Origin: Theristus sp. LFF4_11
Lineage: Eukaryota; Nematoda; Chromadorea; Monhysterida; Xyalidae
Direction of reading: 5' to 3'
DNA: 64,000 nt
Assembly (NCBI GenBank): GCA_030248135.1
Contig: JASANC010002252.1
Span: 1-64,000 of the forward strand
Positions 25,699 through 37,586 of this stretch are shown piece by piece (position 1 is the stretch's first letter; the number at the start of each line of letters is the position of its first letter). The translations under genes were made by a program, and so were the position numbers. The notes under the pieces were generated by a model. It searched no databases and had not been told where the DNA came from. It worked only from the letters and a program-made list of their open reading frames with translations.

Positions 25699-28600
25699 GT
25701 TGCCCCTTTTTTATCCTTACCCAACGCCCTTGGGGAAAGGCAGTGTCGCAATTTTTTATTGTCCACCACATGGGCTGCGGCAACGTTGTTGTTTGTTGGC
25801 GATTTTAGGCGATGTGTTTAGCCACGGCCCCCAGAAAAACATATGCAGAACGCCCGTCGAGAGTCGGGCGCCCATCGAGTTTTCTTTGTCATTAAGTGCC
25901 TATACACCCTACGGTTGGGCTTGATCCCGCGAACGCACGGACAATAGTCGAACGCGCTACCACCAGGCCACGAGCGGTGACAAGGTGTGTCCCACGCGGG
26001 GGGGGGGGGGGGCCCAAAAAAGAAGGGGGCGGGCGGGGCGGGGGGCGGGGGGAAACGCGGGAAAAGGGAAATGTTTCGGTGTGGGGGGGCGGCCAGGGGG
26101 GGTTTTGGAGCGATGCCGCCGGACCGCAACGGCGGGGGGAAATACCGAAGGAGGGGGGGGCATCGAGCAAAAATGGAAAAACAGGGGGGGGGGGGGCAAA
26201 AAAAAAAGGACCAAAAAAAAAATGTGGGTGGGGGGGGGGTGGGGGGTCGGGGGGGAGGGGGGGGGCGGGGAGGCGGCGAAGAGGAAGAGAGGGGGGAGGG
26301 GGGGAAAGAGGGAGGGGAAAAGGGACGAAAGGGGGAAGGGGGGGGGAGAAGAGGGGGGGGGGGAGAAAAATTGGGGGGGGGAGGGGGAGGAGGGGGGGGG
26401 GGGAAGGGAAAGGGGGCGGATGCGCGAGCGAGCGCCAGCGAGCGGACAGCGCATCACGCATAATATGAGCCGTTATCCCCTCGCGCGCTTTTTTCAAATT
26501 TGCTCGCTGCGTCCAGCGAGCATAGTATAAGCCACAAACTTGGCACTGTGCACACGAAACGAACACCCAAAGTTGTGCTTGGAGCCGCGAAAAAATTTTT
26601 ATCCGACTACTTTTCATACGCTGTAGACACGAAAAACCTATTCTGAAAACAGTGTTACTTCTTTCCCTTTGTATTTTTTTTTCAGCTATGTAATCAACAT
26701 GTGTTCGCCCTTTAAATTTTTGCCTGCGACACTTTCACAGTCGAACAAAAATGTCCCCTGGGGTAATTCCATCCGGAGATTTTGAAAATCGGGTTAATTT
26801 TTTACCCAGACCCTGTTTTTGGGTAAAAAATTGGGCATTTTTAATTGTTTGGAGGGTTTTCACCTGGTTTTAAGTGTTCGCCCTTTCAATTTTTAGCTGG
26901 GACACTTTCACAGTTGAACAAAAATGTTTCCTAGGGTAATTTCATCCGTATTTTCTGAAAATTTAGTTTATTTTTTTGCCCGGGCACTTTTTTGAGTTAA
27001 AATTGTGCATTTTTGAAAGTTCGTAGCATTTTGACTGAGTATCAGTTTTCACTCTTACAAATTTTGTCTGAGCTACCAAAAAAATAGGAAAAAGGTCTAG
27101 TCCGTAGTAATTCAATGCGCTGATCACGGATTTTGGGTTAGTTTTCTTACGTGAGCAACTCTAGATGCTGAATCGTGACGATTTCCGGCGAATCGGCCGT
27201 GGAAATCGGCGAAATCGGTCCAGAAATGAAAAACAAGAAAACTATGTTTTCCAGTGTAATTCAATGCGCTGATCACGGATTTTGGGTTAGTTTTCTTATG
27301 TGAGCAACTCTAGATACCGAATCGTGACGATTTCGGGCGAATCGGCCGTCGAAATTGGCGAAATCGGTCCAGAAACGAAAAACAAGAAAAGGGTGTTTTC
27401 CAGAGTAATTCAATGCGCTGATCACGGATTTTGGGTTAGTTTTCTTACGTGAGCAACTCTAGATACTGAATCGTGACGATTTCGGGCGAATCGGCCGTGG
27501 AAATCGGCGAAATCGGTCCAGAAACGAAAAACAAGAAAAAAATGTTTTCCAGGGTAATTCAATGCGCTGATCACGGATATTGGGTTAGTTTTCTTACGTG
27601 AGCAACTCTAGATGCTGAATCGTGACGATTTCGGGCGAATCGGCCGTGGAAATTGGCGAAATCGGTCCAGAAACGAAAAACAAGAAAAGGGTGTTTTCCA
27701 TGGTAATTCAATGCGCTGATTACGGATTTTGGATTAGTTTTCTTATGTGAGCAACTCTAGATACTGAATCGTGACGATTTCGGGCGAATCGGTCGTGGAA
27801 ATTGGCGAAATCGGTCCGGAAACGAAAAACGAGAAAAAGATGTTTTCCAGGGTAATTCAATGCGGTGATCACGGATTTTGGTTAGTTTTCTTACGTGAGC
27901 TACTCTAGATGCTGAACCGTGACGATTTCGGGCGAATCGGCCGTGGAAATTGGCGAAATCGGTCCAGAAACGAAAAATAAGAAAAGGGTGTTTTCCAGGG
28001 TAATTCAATGCGCTGATCACGGATTTTGTGTTAGTTTTTTCAAGTGAGCAACTCTAGTTACCGAATCGTGACGATTTCGGGCGAATCGGCCGTGGACTTC
28101 AGCGAAATCGGTCCAGAAATGAAAAAAAGAAAACGGCGTTTTCCATGGTAATTCAATGCACTGATCACGGATTTTGGGTTAGTTTTCTTATGTGAGCAAC
28201 TCTAGATACCGAATCGTGACGATTTCGGGCGAATCGGCCGTGGAAATTGGCGAAATCGGTCCAGAAATGAAAAACAAAAAAACGGTGTTTTCCATGGTAA
28301 TTAAATACACTGATCACGGATTTTGTGTTAGTTTTTTCATGTGAGCAACTCTAGATACCGAATCGTGACGATTTCGGGCGAATCGGCCGTGGAATTTAGT
28401 GAAACCGGTCCAGAAATGAAAAACAAGAAATCGGTGTTTTCCATGGTAATTCATTGCGCCGATCACGGCTTTTGAGTCAGTTTTCTTATGTGAGCAATTC
28501 TAGGTACTGAATCGTGACGATTTTGGGCGAATCGGCCGTAAAAATAGCATAGACGAAATTGGCCTAAAAACGAAAAATGAAAAACCTGAGTTGTCCGGGG

Positions 28601-31600
28601 TTTAGAAGAATGTGTGACCAACGTATTGTGATTTTAGTCCGACCTTTGGGGCTTATGTAAAAGTCAGAATATTATCTAAAAATGCGGGAGACGCATATAA
28701 AAGGAGGAATATGGCCTTGTGTAAGCAGTGAAAGACTTGGCTCGACAACGCTTTTCAAGTCTCTGATGTGGTACACACGGATACAAGTACATAAGAGTCA
28801 TATTTTTGCGCCGTTTATTTTTTATTTCGGTTGCAAGTGGCAACCCTCGTACATTGTAGACAAATGAAACTTTCACATATATTTTTTCTAGCATTTAGCG
28901 ACCTCTAAAACCACTAAAATAACGATCAGACTTTAGATCGCTGACACTGGTTTGCACAAAGTGTATCGCAGAGGCATTGGGAACGCAAGGTCTCCTTCTG
29001 TGGCAATGACTCACCGGTTTATCCTGTCACAAGAGTTTGGTAAAAAGGGTGAAAATCAACGGAAGACAACACTTTTTGCACTGGTGCTGCTGTATGCACA
29101 GCGGTGCGTACGTCAGCAACAACGATAAAGCTACATGCAGCAATGTTTTGCAATCTCTGATGTTTCTGTTTTTTGCACAGAATTTACAGTATAGCCGATT
29201 AAACATGGCAGTTTTTTTCAGGGTGCAAGGAGCGCGCGAATTTTGAATGAAAGAAAAAGAAGTTCAGAAACCAAATTGTATGCCAAATTTGACGCGTTTT
29301 TTAAACTAATGGATTATCCGTATTATTCTGTTCATTCTTTCTCCCTTGCACACATGATTGAAAATTATGTTGGCATTTTTGAAAAAGACAACTCCTAGTC
29401 AGCGACTAATGCCGCCTTGATGGACTGCCTCATTTATTCGGCCATGCTGTACAGAATTTCGCACATGATGTGATTTTAGACTAAACTGAAGAGGACAATT
29501 GAAAAATATCTAGATAACTTCAAAGGTTTTACGCTTTTCAGCAAGCTTTTAAACAACAAACGCGGCGCAAAAATATGACTCTTATGTACTTGTATCCGTG
29601 TGTACCACATCAGAGACTTGAAAAGCGTTGTCGAGCCAAGTCTTTCACTGCTTACACAAGGCCATATTCCTCCTTTTATATGCGTCTCCCGCATTTTTAG
29701 ATAATGTTTCAGATCATTCAGAGAAGTATATTTTTCATTTTTTTATTTTATTTTTTTTTTTTTTTTATTTTATAAACAAAAACAATCTTGTATTTATGAT
29801 CAGCAACAACTATCATGTTCAAAATCTTTTTGAAATCCCGTTCAAAATCAGCAGCAATCTTTCAATCTTTTTAGTCAGTTTCATTTCACTGTCATGACCG
29901 TTAAAAGTATAATAAAATAATCTTTGATCAGCTACACTCAAATGCTATTCCCGTTCAAAATATTAAAAAATCATTGCCGTTTAAGGTATCAAAAAACAAT
30001 CTTTTGATGATGAGCGACAATTAACAGTCATTCCCGCTCAAAGCATCAAAATCAATCTTTGCTATTCCTGTTCAAAAAAATTTAAAAAAACATGTCGTTT
30101 GATCAGCAACAATTAGCTGCTACCGGTTTAAAATATTTAAAAAATTAAAAGCAACCTGGTTCAGTCAGCTGCATTTCGCTGTCATTTCTGTTCAGTATAA
30201 TAAAATCAATCTTGTATGATCAGCAACAGCTATCCCGTTCAAAAAGCAATCTTTTATGCTTCTTAGTGAGTTGCATTTTACTGTCATGACGGTTAAAAGT
30301 ATGATAAAACAATTTTTGATCAGCAACACCCAACTGCTTCGTTTAAAATTCCCGTCCAAAATATTTAAAAAACCTCTTCTGATCAGAATCATTCAACTGT
30401 TACTCTCGTTAAAAAATTGATCGATTTTATGTGGACCGTTCCACTTCTTCGCCGTCGATCATGGCCACATCTTTGTTGATGCTGCAATCTATATCTTGTG
30501 GAACTACAGTCTATTTTTTGTTCAGAAACAATCAATTACTTCTTGTTAGCTATTGTAATTCGATTGAAGTTCTATCTTTTCGTGTAAAGGAGGCGGCGTA
30601 ATGTTGAATGATGTGTGGAAAAGCCGCACAGCTGAAAAGATGTGTCGCGCCCGAACGTAGTTCGAATACTATATAAAATAAAATTATTTAGTGAGGAAAG
30701 ATTCCCCGAACGTAGTTCGAATACTATATAAAATAAAATTATTTAGTGAGGAAAGATTCTGATTAGCTTTTTCCCCAATTTTTTTGCACGAATCTGCCGA
30801 CAGAATACGTCAAGCTTCGGTGATTTCAAATTGCCGCACAGCCATAAAAATTTTCTCTATCTTTGCGTGCAAACGCATATTGATTGGGGTCCGTTTAATA
30901 AGAAAGATAATAGATGGCAAACAGCAGCAACAGCCAAATCAAAGTGGTCGATTGTTTTCATTGCATAAGAATGATGATGATTAGGACTTTTACAGAACAT
31001 AGAGAGTAAAAAATTCTCTTGAATAATCTTTAAAAATGGAGTGCAGCTAGAGATGATGATATATACATATATATATGGCAAATTCAGAATAGCTTGGCGC
31101 CAATTCAAATCGACCAAAATTGACACGCTAAGACACACACACACACACGGTCTTCCTGTTTTAGTATTATAGATGATGACGTTGTGTGTGTCTGTTTATT
31201 GCTCTGGCTTGGGAAACACGTGTGAATGAAGTATAGAGGAACTTGAACTTGAACTTTTTTGGTCGTTTTTTTTAACAGGGACCCTAGAGGTAATGCAAGG
31301 TGATACTTTTCAGGTATGGCTATACGGATGACCAAAACGGATACAGACAAGAGGGCACCGGCCATATGGACTTCACGATTCATAAAGGAGAGAGGCAAAG
31401 CGTTTCCAAATCGTACCTTTGGCCGGTTAGTTTTTTTAAAATCATGTTTAGCTGTTTTTTTGCCGGTGTAGTTGTTTGCACTGTCGAAATCTGAATTATA
31501 GGGAATCAGCGCATTGGTTGCTGAACACGCTATGCATGCTTTGTGTGCAAACCGAACTCCGCCCCTACTGCAATGTCTGCACAGAAAACATGCATCACGT

Positions 31601-34600
31601 GAGCACCAACCAATCAGGTGATTCCCTATAATTTACAGTTCGACTATAGTTCATGCTCTTTTCAGAAAACGACTCAGTGTGAATTGCAAATTTTCTTTCC
31701 GCAGGCACTAAATCGACCAAATTTGTTCGTCACGGAGCAAACGTTTGTCACCAAGATTATATTTGACAAGAAACGCGCAATTGGCGTGGAATTTGTTGAA
31801 CTCGGGGTGAGTTGTCGCACGCATGAGTTTTGGAGGCTGCTCGCGGGATTGGGTAGGATTTCGCCGATCAGGGACGGGAGTATGCGCTGGTTTTTTCTGT
31901 TGACGGCTTTCTCAGAGACACGCGCTGTTGTTGTTGTTGTTGTGGGGGATTTTAGGCGATGTTTGTTACTAGGGCTATTAAGCGCCCATATACCTCTCGG
32001 CGGGGCTCGATTCACCGAACGCACAGACACAAGAGTCTTAACGCGCTACCATCAGGCCACGAGGGCTTTTATTTGTTGTACGTGTAGTAGCGTTTGTTTC
32101 AGTCTGAGAACTGAGAATCCCACTTCTGGCGAGAGAGAACGCAACGCCCCAAAACATCTGAGAATTTCATTCGAATTGTTTTTTTTTACAATTCTCATGT
32201 TGCACTGATGTGTCATCGATCTAGGCGAGTTACACTGTTTTGTGTGGTTCTGACTGCAGGGCTTGTGCGCTCGGGGTGTATAGGCACTTAATGACAGAGC
32301 GAAAACTCGATGGACGCCCTACTCAATGGTGTTCTGTACGCTGCTCTGTGTTAGCCGCTGGCTGAAAAACATCGCCTAAAAGACCCAACAACAACAACAA
32401 AGGGTCAGAAAGTGCGTGTGGCTGTCGACTGCAGGGTCAGAAACTTTGGGATTCGGCGCGCGTGGACGCCGGCGTCCGGAGCAAATGCTACGCCGAGGCA
32501 GACGTGATCCTGTGTGGCGGCGCGATCAACACGCCGCACCTGCTGCTGCTCTCGGGCGTCGGAGCCGCACAGGAGCTCAGGGTTGCTTGACTCTGGATTG
32601 ATTGATTCATTCATTTATTGATGTATTCTCTGTTTTTTGGCTTCTAAGACTGAATGCGTTTGCAGACGTGGAACGGAAACTAGTTTCAATCGTTTGTGTG
32701 GCGATTCAAAATACCCTTGTTGACGCGGTTCTATTTACTGATAACACTTCGCCAACTTTGAATTGCCGCGCGCGTCACGCATGAAACTGTTTACCGATCT
32801 ATGCGCGCATTGAATCTCGGGACATACGAAAAATATAATAGTGTACTTTACAAGGCCCATTCATGCACTCGCTCGCGCGCTGCAGCGCAATCCGCCAGCT
32901 TTAGCACCACCGTGTAGCTGCGATGCTTCATGAATGCTGTTATTCATAGTTGACGCTAGCCATGAATGGCGCTACAGTAGAAAAAAACTGTCAGCGTGTT
33001 GGCTTTTTTTTCGTTGATCAAATAGTTTGTGGTGTGGAAATTCTCATTCATTTTGTTTTCACTTCAGCAATTCGAACTTCCGGTCGTGCAGGACCTGGTG
33101 GGCGTTGGCGCCAATTTGCAGGCTTGTTCAAACGTTTTTCATCGATTCAGTTTTGTGTTATTTAGGTGGTTGGTGCACCTGCCAACTAAAAAAAATCACA
33201 CAAATGAACAAATTTAAATGGAGAGGCAATTGTGAGTGTTTTGTGGTCACCCCTTCCGCCCGCAAAAACAAACTCGGCCAAACGTATATTTCGCGTTTTA
33301 GGACCACCTGGAAGTCTACATTCAATACGCGTGCAAGAAGCCAATCACGTTGTATAACAAGTCGTCGTGGCGATTTCCGCATAATATGATTCGAATCGGG
33401 GCGCAGTGGTTTCTGACGAAAACTGGTTCGTCTCTCGCCTGTTGTTATTGGTTCATTGTGCAGTGCCGTCGCAACCAATTTTACCGGCGTCGGTCGGGTT
33501 TCACACATTTTTGTTCGACCACCTTTAAAACATTGATGCACTGCAGCTGTAGTAAACGGTATTGCTGACTGCTGGTTCGTCTTCATGAACAGTATTTCCT
33601 TCATGACGAACACCGCTGTAATTTGACAGTAACAAGTCGGTGCTTTCAAATCCGAAGAAACGCATAGTCGAATCAATGCAATCATAGCATGCGAGCAAAA
33701 ACACTGATGATCTGAATCACTCAAGTGTTCATTCAATTGACGACGCTCTGTTCGCGCGCATGAAGCAGCCAGCCAATCAGCGTGCTGTATTTTAAACGGA
33801 ACTTCCAAACGATCCGCCCATTGTTTTGCGCAGGTCTCGGCGCGAGCAGTCACCTCGAGTCGGGCGGCTTCGTGCGCAGCGCACCCGGCGTACCGTATCC
33901 GGATGTTCAGTTTCATTTTCTGCCGTCTTCCGTGCACGACCACGGACGCGTTTCCGGCAATCAGCATGCGTATCAGGTTCGGCTTCTGTGTTGGTGAATT
34001 TTGGCAAACGTTTACCAAACTCGCTGATTGGTCGAGTAACGTTGGTACAACCAATCCATGACTCACAGTTGTAGTTCAAACACTCTCTGTCCTCCTGTCT
34101 GTAGTCACCCCACACACAAGCCGTGTGATTTACTGGGCGACACGACACTGATCATTTTTGATTAAAGCCGATTAGCATATCTGTATCACACTCTAAAAAT
34201 ATTTGAGTGAATAATCACATGAATGCATCTAGGGATCGATAAAATAGTCCGAAAAACCAGGAACAAAATCCCAGTCGCATCAATTTTTTTTCATCATTCA
34301 AGGTGCACGTTGGTCCGATGCGCGCGACCTCGCGTGGCACCATCCGTCTGTACAGTAACGACCCTCGCGATCATCCGTTGATCGATCCGAATTACATGGA
34401 CACTGAGGCGGATTGGAAGGTTGGTCGGTTGGTTTTGATGCTCAATTTGTGAAACGTCGTTGATTGGTCGGTTTTCGACTGATTGGTGCGGTTTGCCGTT
34501 TGAACGAGTATTACAGTATACTTGAGGAGTGAAAAAAACGCCATGTACGGACGCCGGAATTTGTACGCTTGGGTGCACATGGTCACATCGTTTGGCGCTT

Positions 34601-37586
34601 GCGTTGTTGTTATGGTTGTTGTTGCTTGCGTTTTAACGGTAAACAACGTTCAGTAGCGCGACACGTTCGACGAATACTAAACGGTCTGTTCGTACTGACG
34701 TGTGCTGACGTAGGTACGTCAAAGGCACGTACGTCTCCATGAACGGTCGTAAAGTTTGTTTGTTTGAACCTGTCACTTTTCCGCAAAATGCAGAGCGTGC
34801 GAAACATTGAATTATAAAGTAAAGAACGTGAATGTATCGGGTTTGGTTGAAATCGAACGCACCACTTGTGGCTAAATGTGTTCTCTTGCAAATACGTTCT
34901 TTATTCTTTTGCAAATAGCGCCATGTTTTGCAAAAACAAGTGACAGGTTTAAACGAACATGCTGTATGCATGATGAGACCGAAACGTGCCGTGCCATACA
35001 TTCATATATGCGCCTGTATGGACCTGACCTGACGTAACGTACCGCGTCGTGTTTCTGTTGTGAATTGTTTTTTTTCACTTAGTTGTGCGTTGAACGGAAA
35101 TCAGTTTCGTGCTTGTATGCAGCAATTCAAAATGCCCCCCGCCCCAGTGATTCGTCCGTATCTCAGGGACACGGCCCAGCGTCTCTAGCGAGCAAACTGC
35201 GTTCAGGCTCTATGCTGCGCAACGAACAATTGTTTTTTGCGTTTTTCAGCCGTAGAACCGAACGTAAAAGGCGCTAACAATTTTTTTTTTATTTTTTTTG
35301 TCGTTTCGCCAGACGTTCCGCGAGTGCGTGCACATCGCGCGCGACCTCATGACACAGCCGGCGTTCGACGACTATCGCGGCGACGAACTGCAGCCGGGCG
35401 TGCACTGCGCGAGCGACGAGCAAATCGACGAGTTCATTCGCGACAAGGCGGACACTGGTCGGTTGCGTTGGTTGGGCCCGCTCCAGCAAATAATCGCAAT
35501 CGTTTGGAATTTTTTGATACCTGCTTCCGTTTTTTTGAGGTTGTTTTATTATGACCGCGTGATCTGGGACTCTATTCGGGGTAGAGATGTAAGGGTCAAA
35601 AAAATTTTTTTTTAATTTAAAAAAAGTAAAAAAAATGAGCTTTTTTTATTTTTTTTATTAAAAATTTTTGAAATTTTTTCTTTAATGTGCCCTGAAAATG
35701 CCGTTTTTGGCATAATTTTTCGAAAGTTCAACAAAAATTTTCTTTGACTTTACCTTGTCACTTAGTCTTCAACGCTGCAGGTGGTATTCTGGATTGATTT
35801 ATCGACTGTTTTCAGCCTTGGTGAGTGATGATCGACTCGCGCATTGAAGTACTTGAGCGTCGCAAAGGCTAGTTCAACAAATTCCGATGCCGCTAAGGTG
35901 AGATAGAAGCAGAGAACTCACATTTACGCATCGTTTTTCAGGATCTCGAAAGGTCGAAATTGCACTGTCTGCCACTGCAAGCGTAACTTCGTTGGTTGCT
36001 CGTTGCTGTTTCGCCTCGTGCCGTCAGCATGATCACACCGGTTTGTTGTTGAACTTGTTTCCGTGTTATTTGAGGTGAATTGAGAGGCAAAACACGAGAC
36101 GTGATGTCGTCGGTGGGAAAATGGGGTCGCCGAAAGCAAGTCTGAAATTTTCACCCTCCTCCCATATGAGTGGGGGTCATATGGTAAGTCGGTGGCTCCT
36201 CAGATGGTGATATTCGGACTCCCTGAAAAATTCTGAACAACTTTCATTTAAAAAAAAATTAAAAATTTTTTTTTTTTTAAGAAAAAAAATAGAAAATTTT
36301 TTTTTCTTGACATCTCTAATTCGGGGGGACCAACGAATACTGTTGAACGTGCAACGCGGTCTCGGCGGCGCTGGCGGCGACTCGAATTCCAATTTTTTGT
36401 TGTTGTTGTTGTTGTTCAATGTTTCACGTTCAAATGCAGCAGCCAATCAATGAACTGAACTCTTTTTTCGAATTCCAACAGTTTCTCTTTTTTTCACTGC
36501 CTTTCAGCGTACCACCCGTCGTGCACCTGCAAAATGGGTCCGTCCACTGATGCGCTCGCTGTGGTCGACCCGTTGACGATGAAAGTGCACGGTCTGGACG
36601 GACTCCGGATTGTCGACGCGTCGGTGATGCCGAATATTGTGAGAGCTTTTCATGGGTTGGCTTGGTTTTTTTGTTGGATTTTGAAATGGTGAAATGATTC
36701 ATGGTTGCGGCATTTCGTCCTCACCCGGGCAGTTTTGTACACGTGTGTGAGACCTTTTTTGTTCTGCGGGTACTGACTTTGTTTCGGTTGAATGCAAACA
36801 TTTTGGTATTTATGTAGCTAGTTACCAAACAAGTAGTTCAAGCGTAGGAATTTTGGTTTCTCAGAAGCGTTGGGTTTTTTACTTTTTACCTTTGTGGAAT
36901 TGTGGTTTTATATCAATTTTACGATCTGGTGGCGTTTACAGAATGAACGCAAGGTCAGCGGTAAGAAGTCGAAATGTGTCGATTTTATCCGATGTATTTT
37001 TTTAGTTTATTCCCAGCTCGTATTTTACGCAGTGTTGTTTTTAGCAGTTTTTTAATTGGTTTTTGTTTGTTTGCAAAAAAGAAAGATCTTTTGTGCGTTT
37101 TGCTAGTTTTCACATGTGAGGGTTTGGAAAACCCGGGTATTTCAGATTCCATAGTTTTTTTGGCATGACATGTTTGTGCCGCCGTTTTTTTTTCGGTTGC
37201 GTTTTTTTAGCTAAATTATAATGTTCGTCCATTTTCACATTGAAACACACCGTTCCATGCAGCAAGCTGGATCGCCGACCGACCTGTGTAGTTTTTTTTA
37301 ATGAACGGTTCTAAATAAAGTCCTCAAAATGGATTGCGTAGTTCTGTGTGTTTCGTTGGTTGGTTGGCTGTACGTTTCCATATCCATGATTTCACAGCAA
37401 GCTTTCATGAATTAAGTTTAGCTTTTTTTGCAGGTCACTGGAAATCTCAACGCAGCCGTCGTGATGTTGGCGGAACGAGCGGCCGATTTGATTGGTCACG
37501 GCAAGCAACGATTAGCACCGGAGTCGCCTGAAATTTGGCGACCGCCCACATTGGAAAACACAAAACCGGAGCTGGCCAACGAATAG
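23035..37586 (+). CDS. CHDH: Choline dehydrogenase, mitochondrial (GMC oxidoreductase), 14 exons, 5' end missing
   Basis: FAD enzyme oxidising choline to betaine aldehyde at the inner mitochondrial membrane. Exons: 23035-23165, 23636-23745, 24114-24281, 25441-25596, 31314-31425, 31705-31806, 32435-32581, 33068-33121, 33302-33425, 33834-33976, 34303-34419, 35313-35457, 36508-36638, 37434-37586; phases all agree. Visible: [20 protein letters not shown] (FAD-binding GxGxxG), [13 protein letters not shown] (GMC signature 1), [16 protein letters not shown] (GMC signature 2), catalytic His in [11 protein letters not shown] and Asn in VTGNLNAA. Similarity to animal CHDH runs through every exon. RRPYSTG before the FAD motif looks like the end of a mitochondrial presequence; the initiating ATG exon was not found. 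The intron after 33121 needs a GC donor. The intron 25597-31313 is 5.7 kb. Confidence 0.96.
25645..25693. repeat. (GTT)n microsatellite
   Basis: About 16 uninterrupted GTT units. The following block (25695-25785) recurs at about 44310-44400, also next to GTT repeats, so this is probably the reversed tail of a retroelement. Confidence 0.8.
25780..25980 (-). mobile_element. tRNA-derived SINE, near full-length
   Basis: Read on the minus strand it starts CTCGTGGCCTGGTGGTAGCG, which fits a Pol III A box (TGGCCTGGTGG), then GTGCGTTCGCGGGATCAAGC, close to a B box. The body and a (CAA)n tail follow. CHDH intron 4. Other copies: 18365, 31925 (-), 32262, 47185, 49295, 63612. Confidence 0.8.
25998..26420 (+). 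repeat. G/purine-rich low-complexity tract
   Basis: About 420 bases dominated by runs of G with A interspersed. Long frames on either strand come from composition. G-runs could form quadruplexes, and assembly errors in length are likely. Confidence 0.8.
27106..28595 (+). repeat. Minisatellite, ten units of 148-149 bp
   Basis: Units begin GTAATTCAATGCGCTGATCA at 27106, 27256, 27405, 27554, 27703, 27852, 28000, 28148, 28297 and 28446. Each holds TTTTCTTACGTGAGCAACTC, CGTGACGATTTCGGGCGAAT and AAATCGGTCCAGAAACGAAA. Last units are the most diverged. It lies in CHDH intron 4. Confidence 0.95.
28671..29705. mobile_element. Element with about 135-bp terminal inverted repeats
   Basis: ATTATCTAAAAATGCGGGAG at 28671 is matched in reverse complement ending at 29705, and identity continues for about 135 bp (GGCCTTGTGTAAGCAGTGAA, TTGGCTCGACAACGC). 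No transposase seen. A Tc1-type MITE is nested inside at 29187-29449. Confidence 0.8.
29187..29449 (-). mobile_element. Tc1/mariner-type MITE (AGTATGGCCG family), copy 1
   Basis: Termini CAGTATAGCCGATTAAACAT and ATTTATTCGGCCATGCTG are inverted repeats flanked by TA on both sides. Interior carries the shared CGCGCGAATTTTGAATGAAA block. Copies at 39675, 54602 and 58734. Confidence 0.85.
29790..30400 (+). repeat. Irregular repeats of GATCAGCAAC / GTTCAAAAT blocks
   Basis: GATCAGCAACA, CTGTCATGACCGTTAAAAG, GTATAATAAAA and CCGTTCAAAATATT recur in varying order and spacing over about 600 bp. No fixed unit length was found. Confidence 0.6.
30649..30759 (+). repeat. 56-bp tandem duplication
   Basis: CCCGAACGTAGTTCGAATAC through GTGAGGAAAGATTC occurs twice head to tail with almost no change. 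Each unit contains the short palindrome CGAACGTAGTTCG. Confidence 0.85.
31479..31650. repeat. Foldback MITE, copy 3
   Basis: Arms ATTATAGGGAATCAGCGCATT and ATCAGGTGATTCCCTATAAT around CTCCGCCCC; CHDH intron 5. Confidence 0.75.
31925..32064 (-). mobile_element. tRNA-derived SINE, internally deleted
   Basis: Minus strand: CCTCGTGGCCTGATGGTAGC, GTGTCTGTGCGTTCGGTGAA, then a shortened body and a (CAA)n tail. CHDH intron 6. Confidence 0.75.
32262..32400 (+). mobile_element. tRNA-derived SINE, 5'-truncated
   Basis: Body GGGGTGTATAGGCACTTAAT to GGCTGAAAAACATCGCCTAA, ending in (CAA)n. CHDH intron 6, opposite in orientation to the neighbouring copy. Confidence 0.75.
35582..36318 (+). mobile_element. 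hAT-type MITE with 8-bp target duplication
   Basis: Termini TAGAGATGT and ACATCTCTA. ATTCGGGG lies at 35574-35581 and again at 36319-36326. The interior TTCGAAAGTTCAACAAAAAT block is shared with the TAGGGTTGTT family, so this is a related subfamily. CHDH intron 12. Confidence 0.9.

Noticed and set aside
25892..26617. Long Pro/Gly-rich frames on both strands
   Set aside because: They are created by the G-run tract; all frames are open for compositional reasons.
27106..28595. CRISPR-like array
   Set aside because: Units are 149 bp and tandem without unique spacers, inside a eukaryotic intron; this is a minisatellite.
31618..32208. 196-codon plus-strand frame
   Set aside because: It fuses exon 6 of choline dehydrogenase with intron and a reversed SINE; only 31705-31806 is conserved.
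33158..34066. 302-codon open frame on the minus strand
   Set aside because: It lies opposite choline dehydrogenase exons 9-10 and the introns around them and has no recognisable motif; the plus-strand homology is unambiguous.
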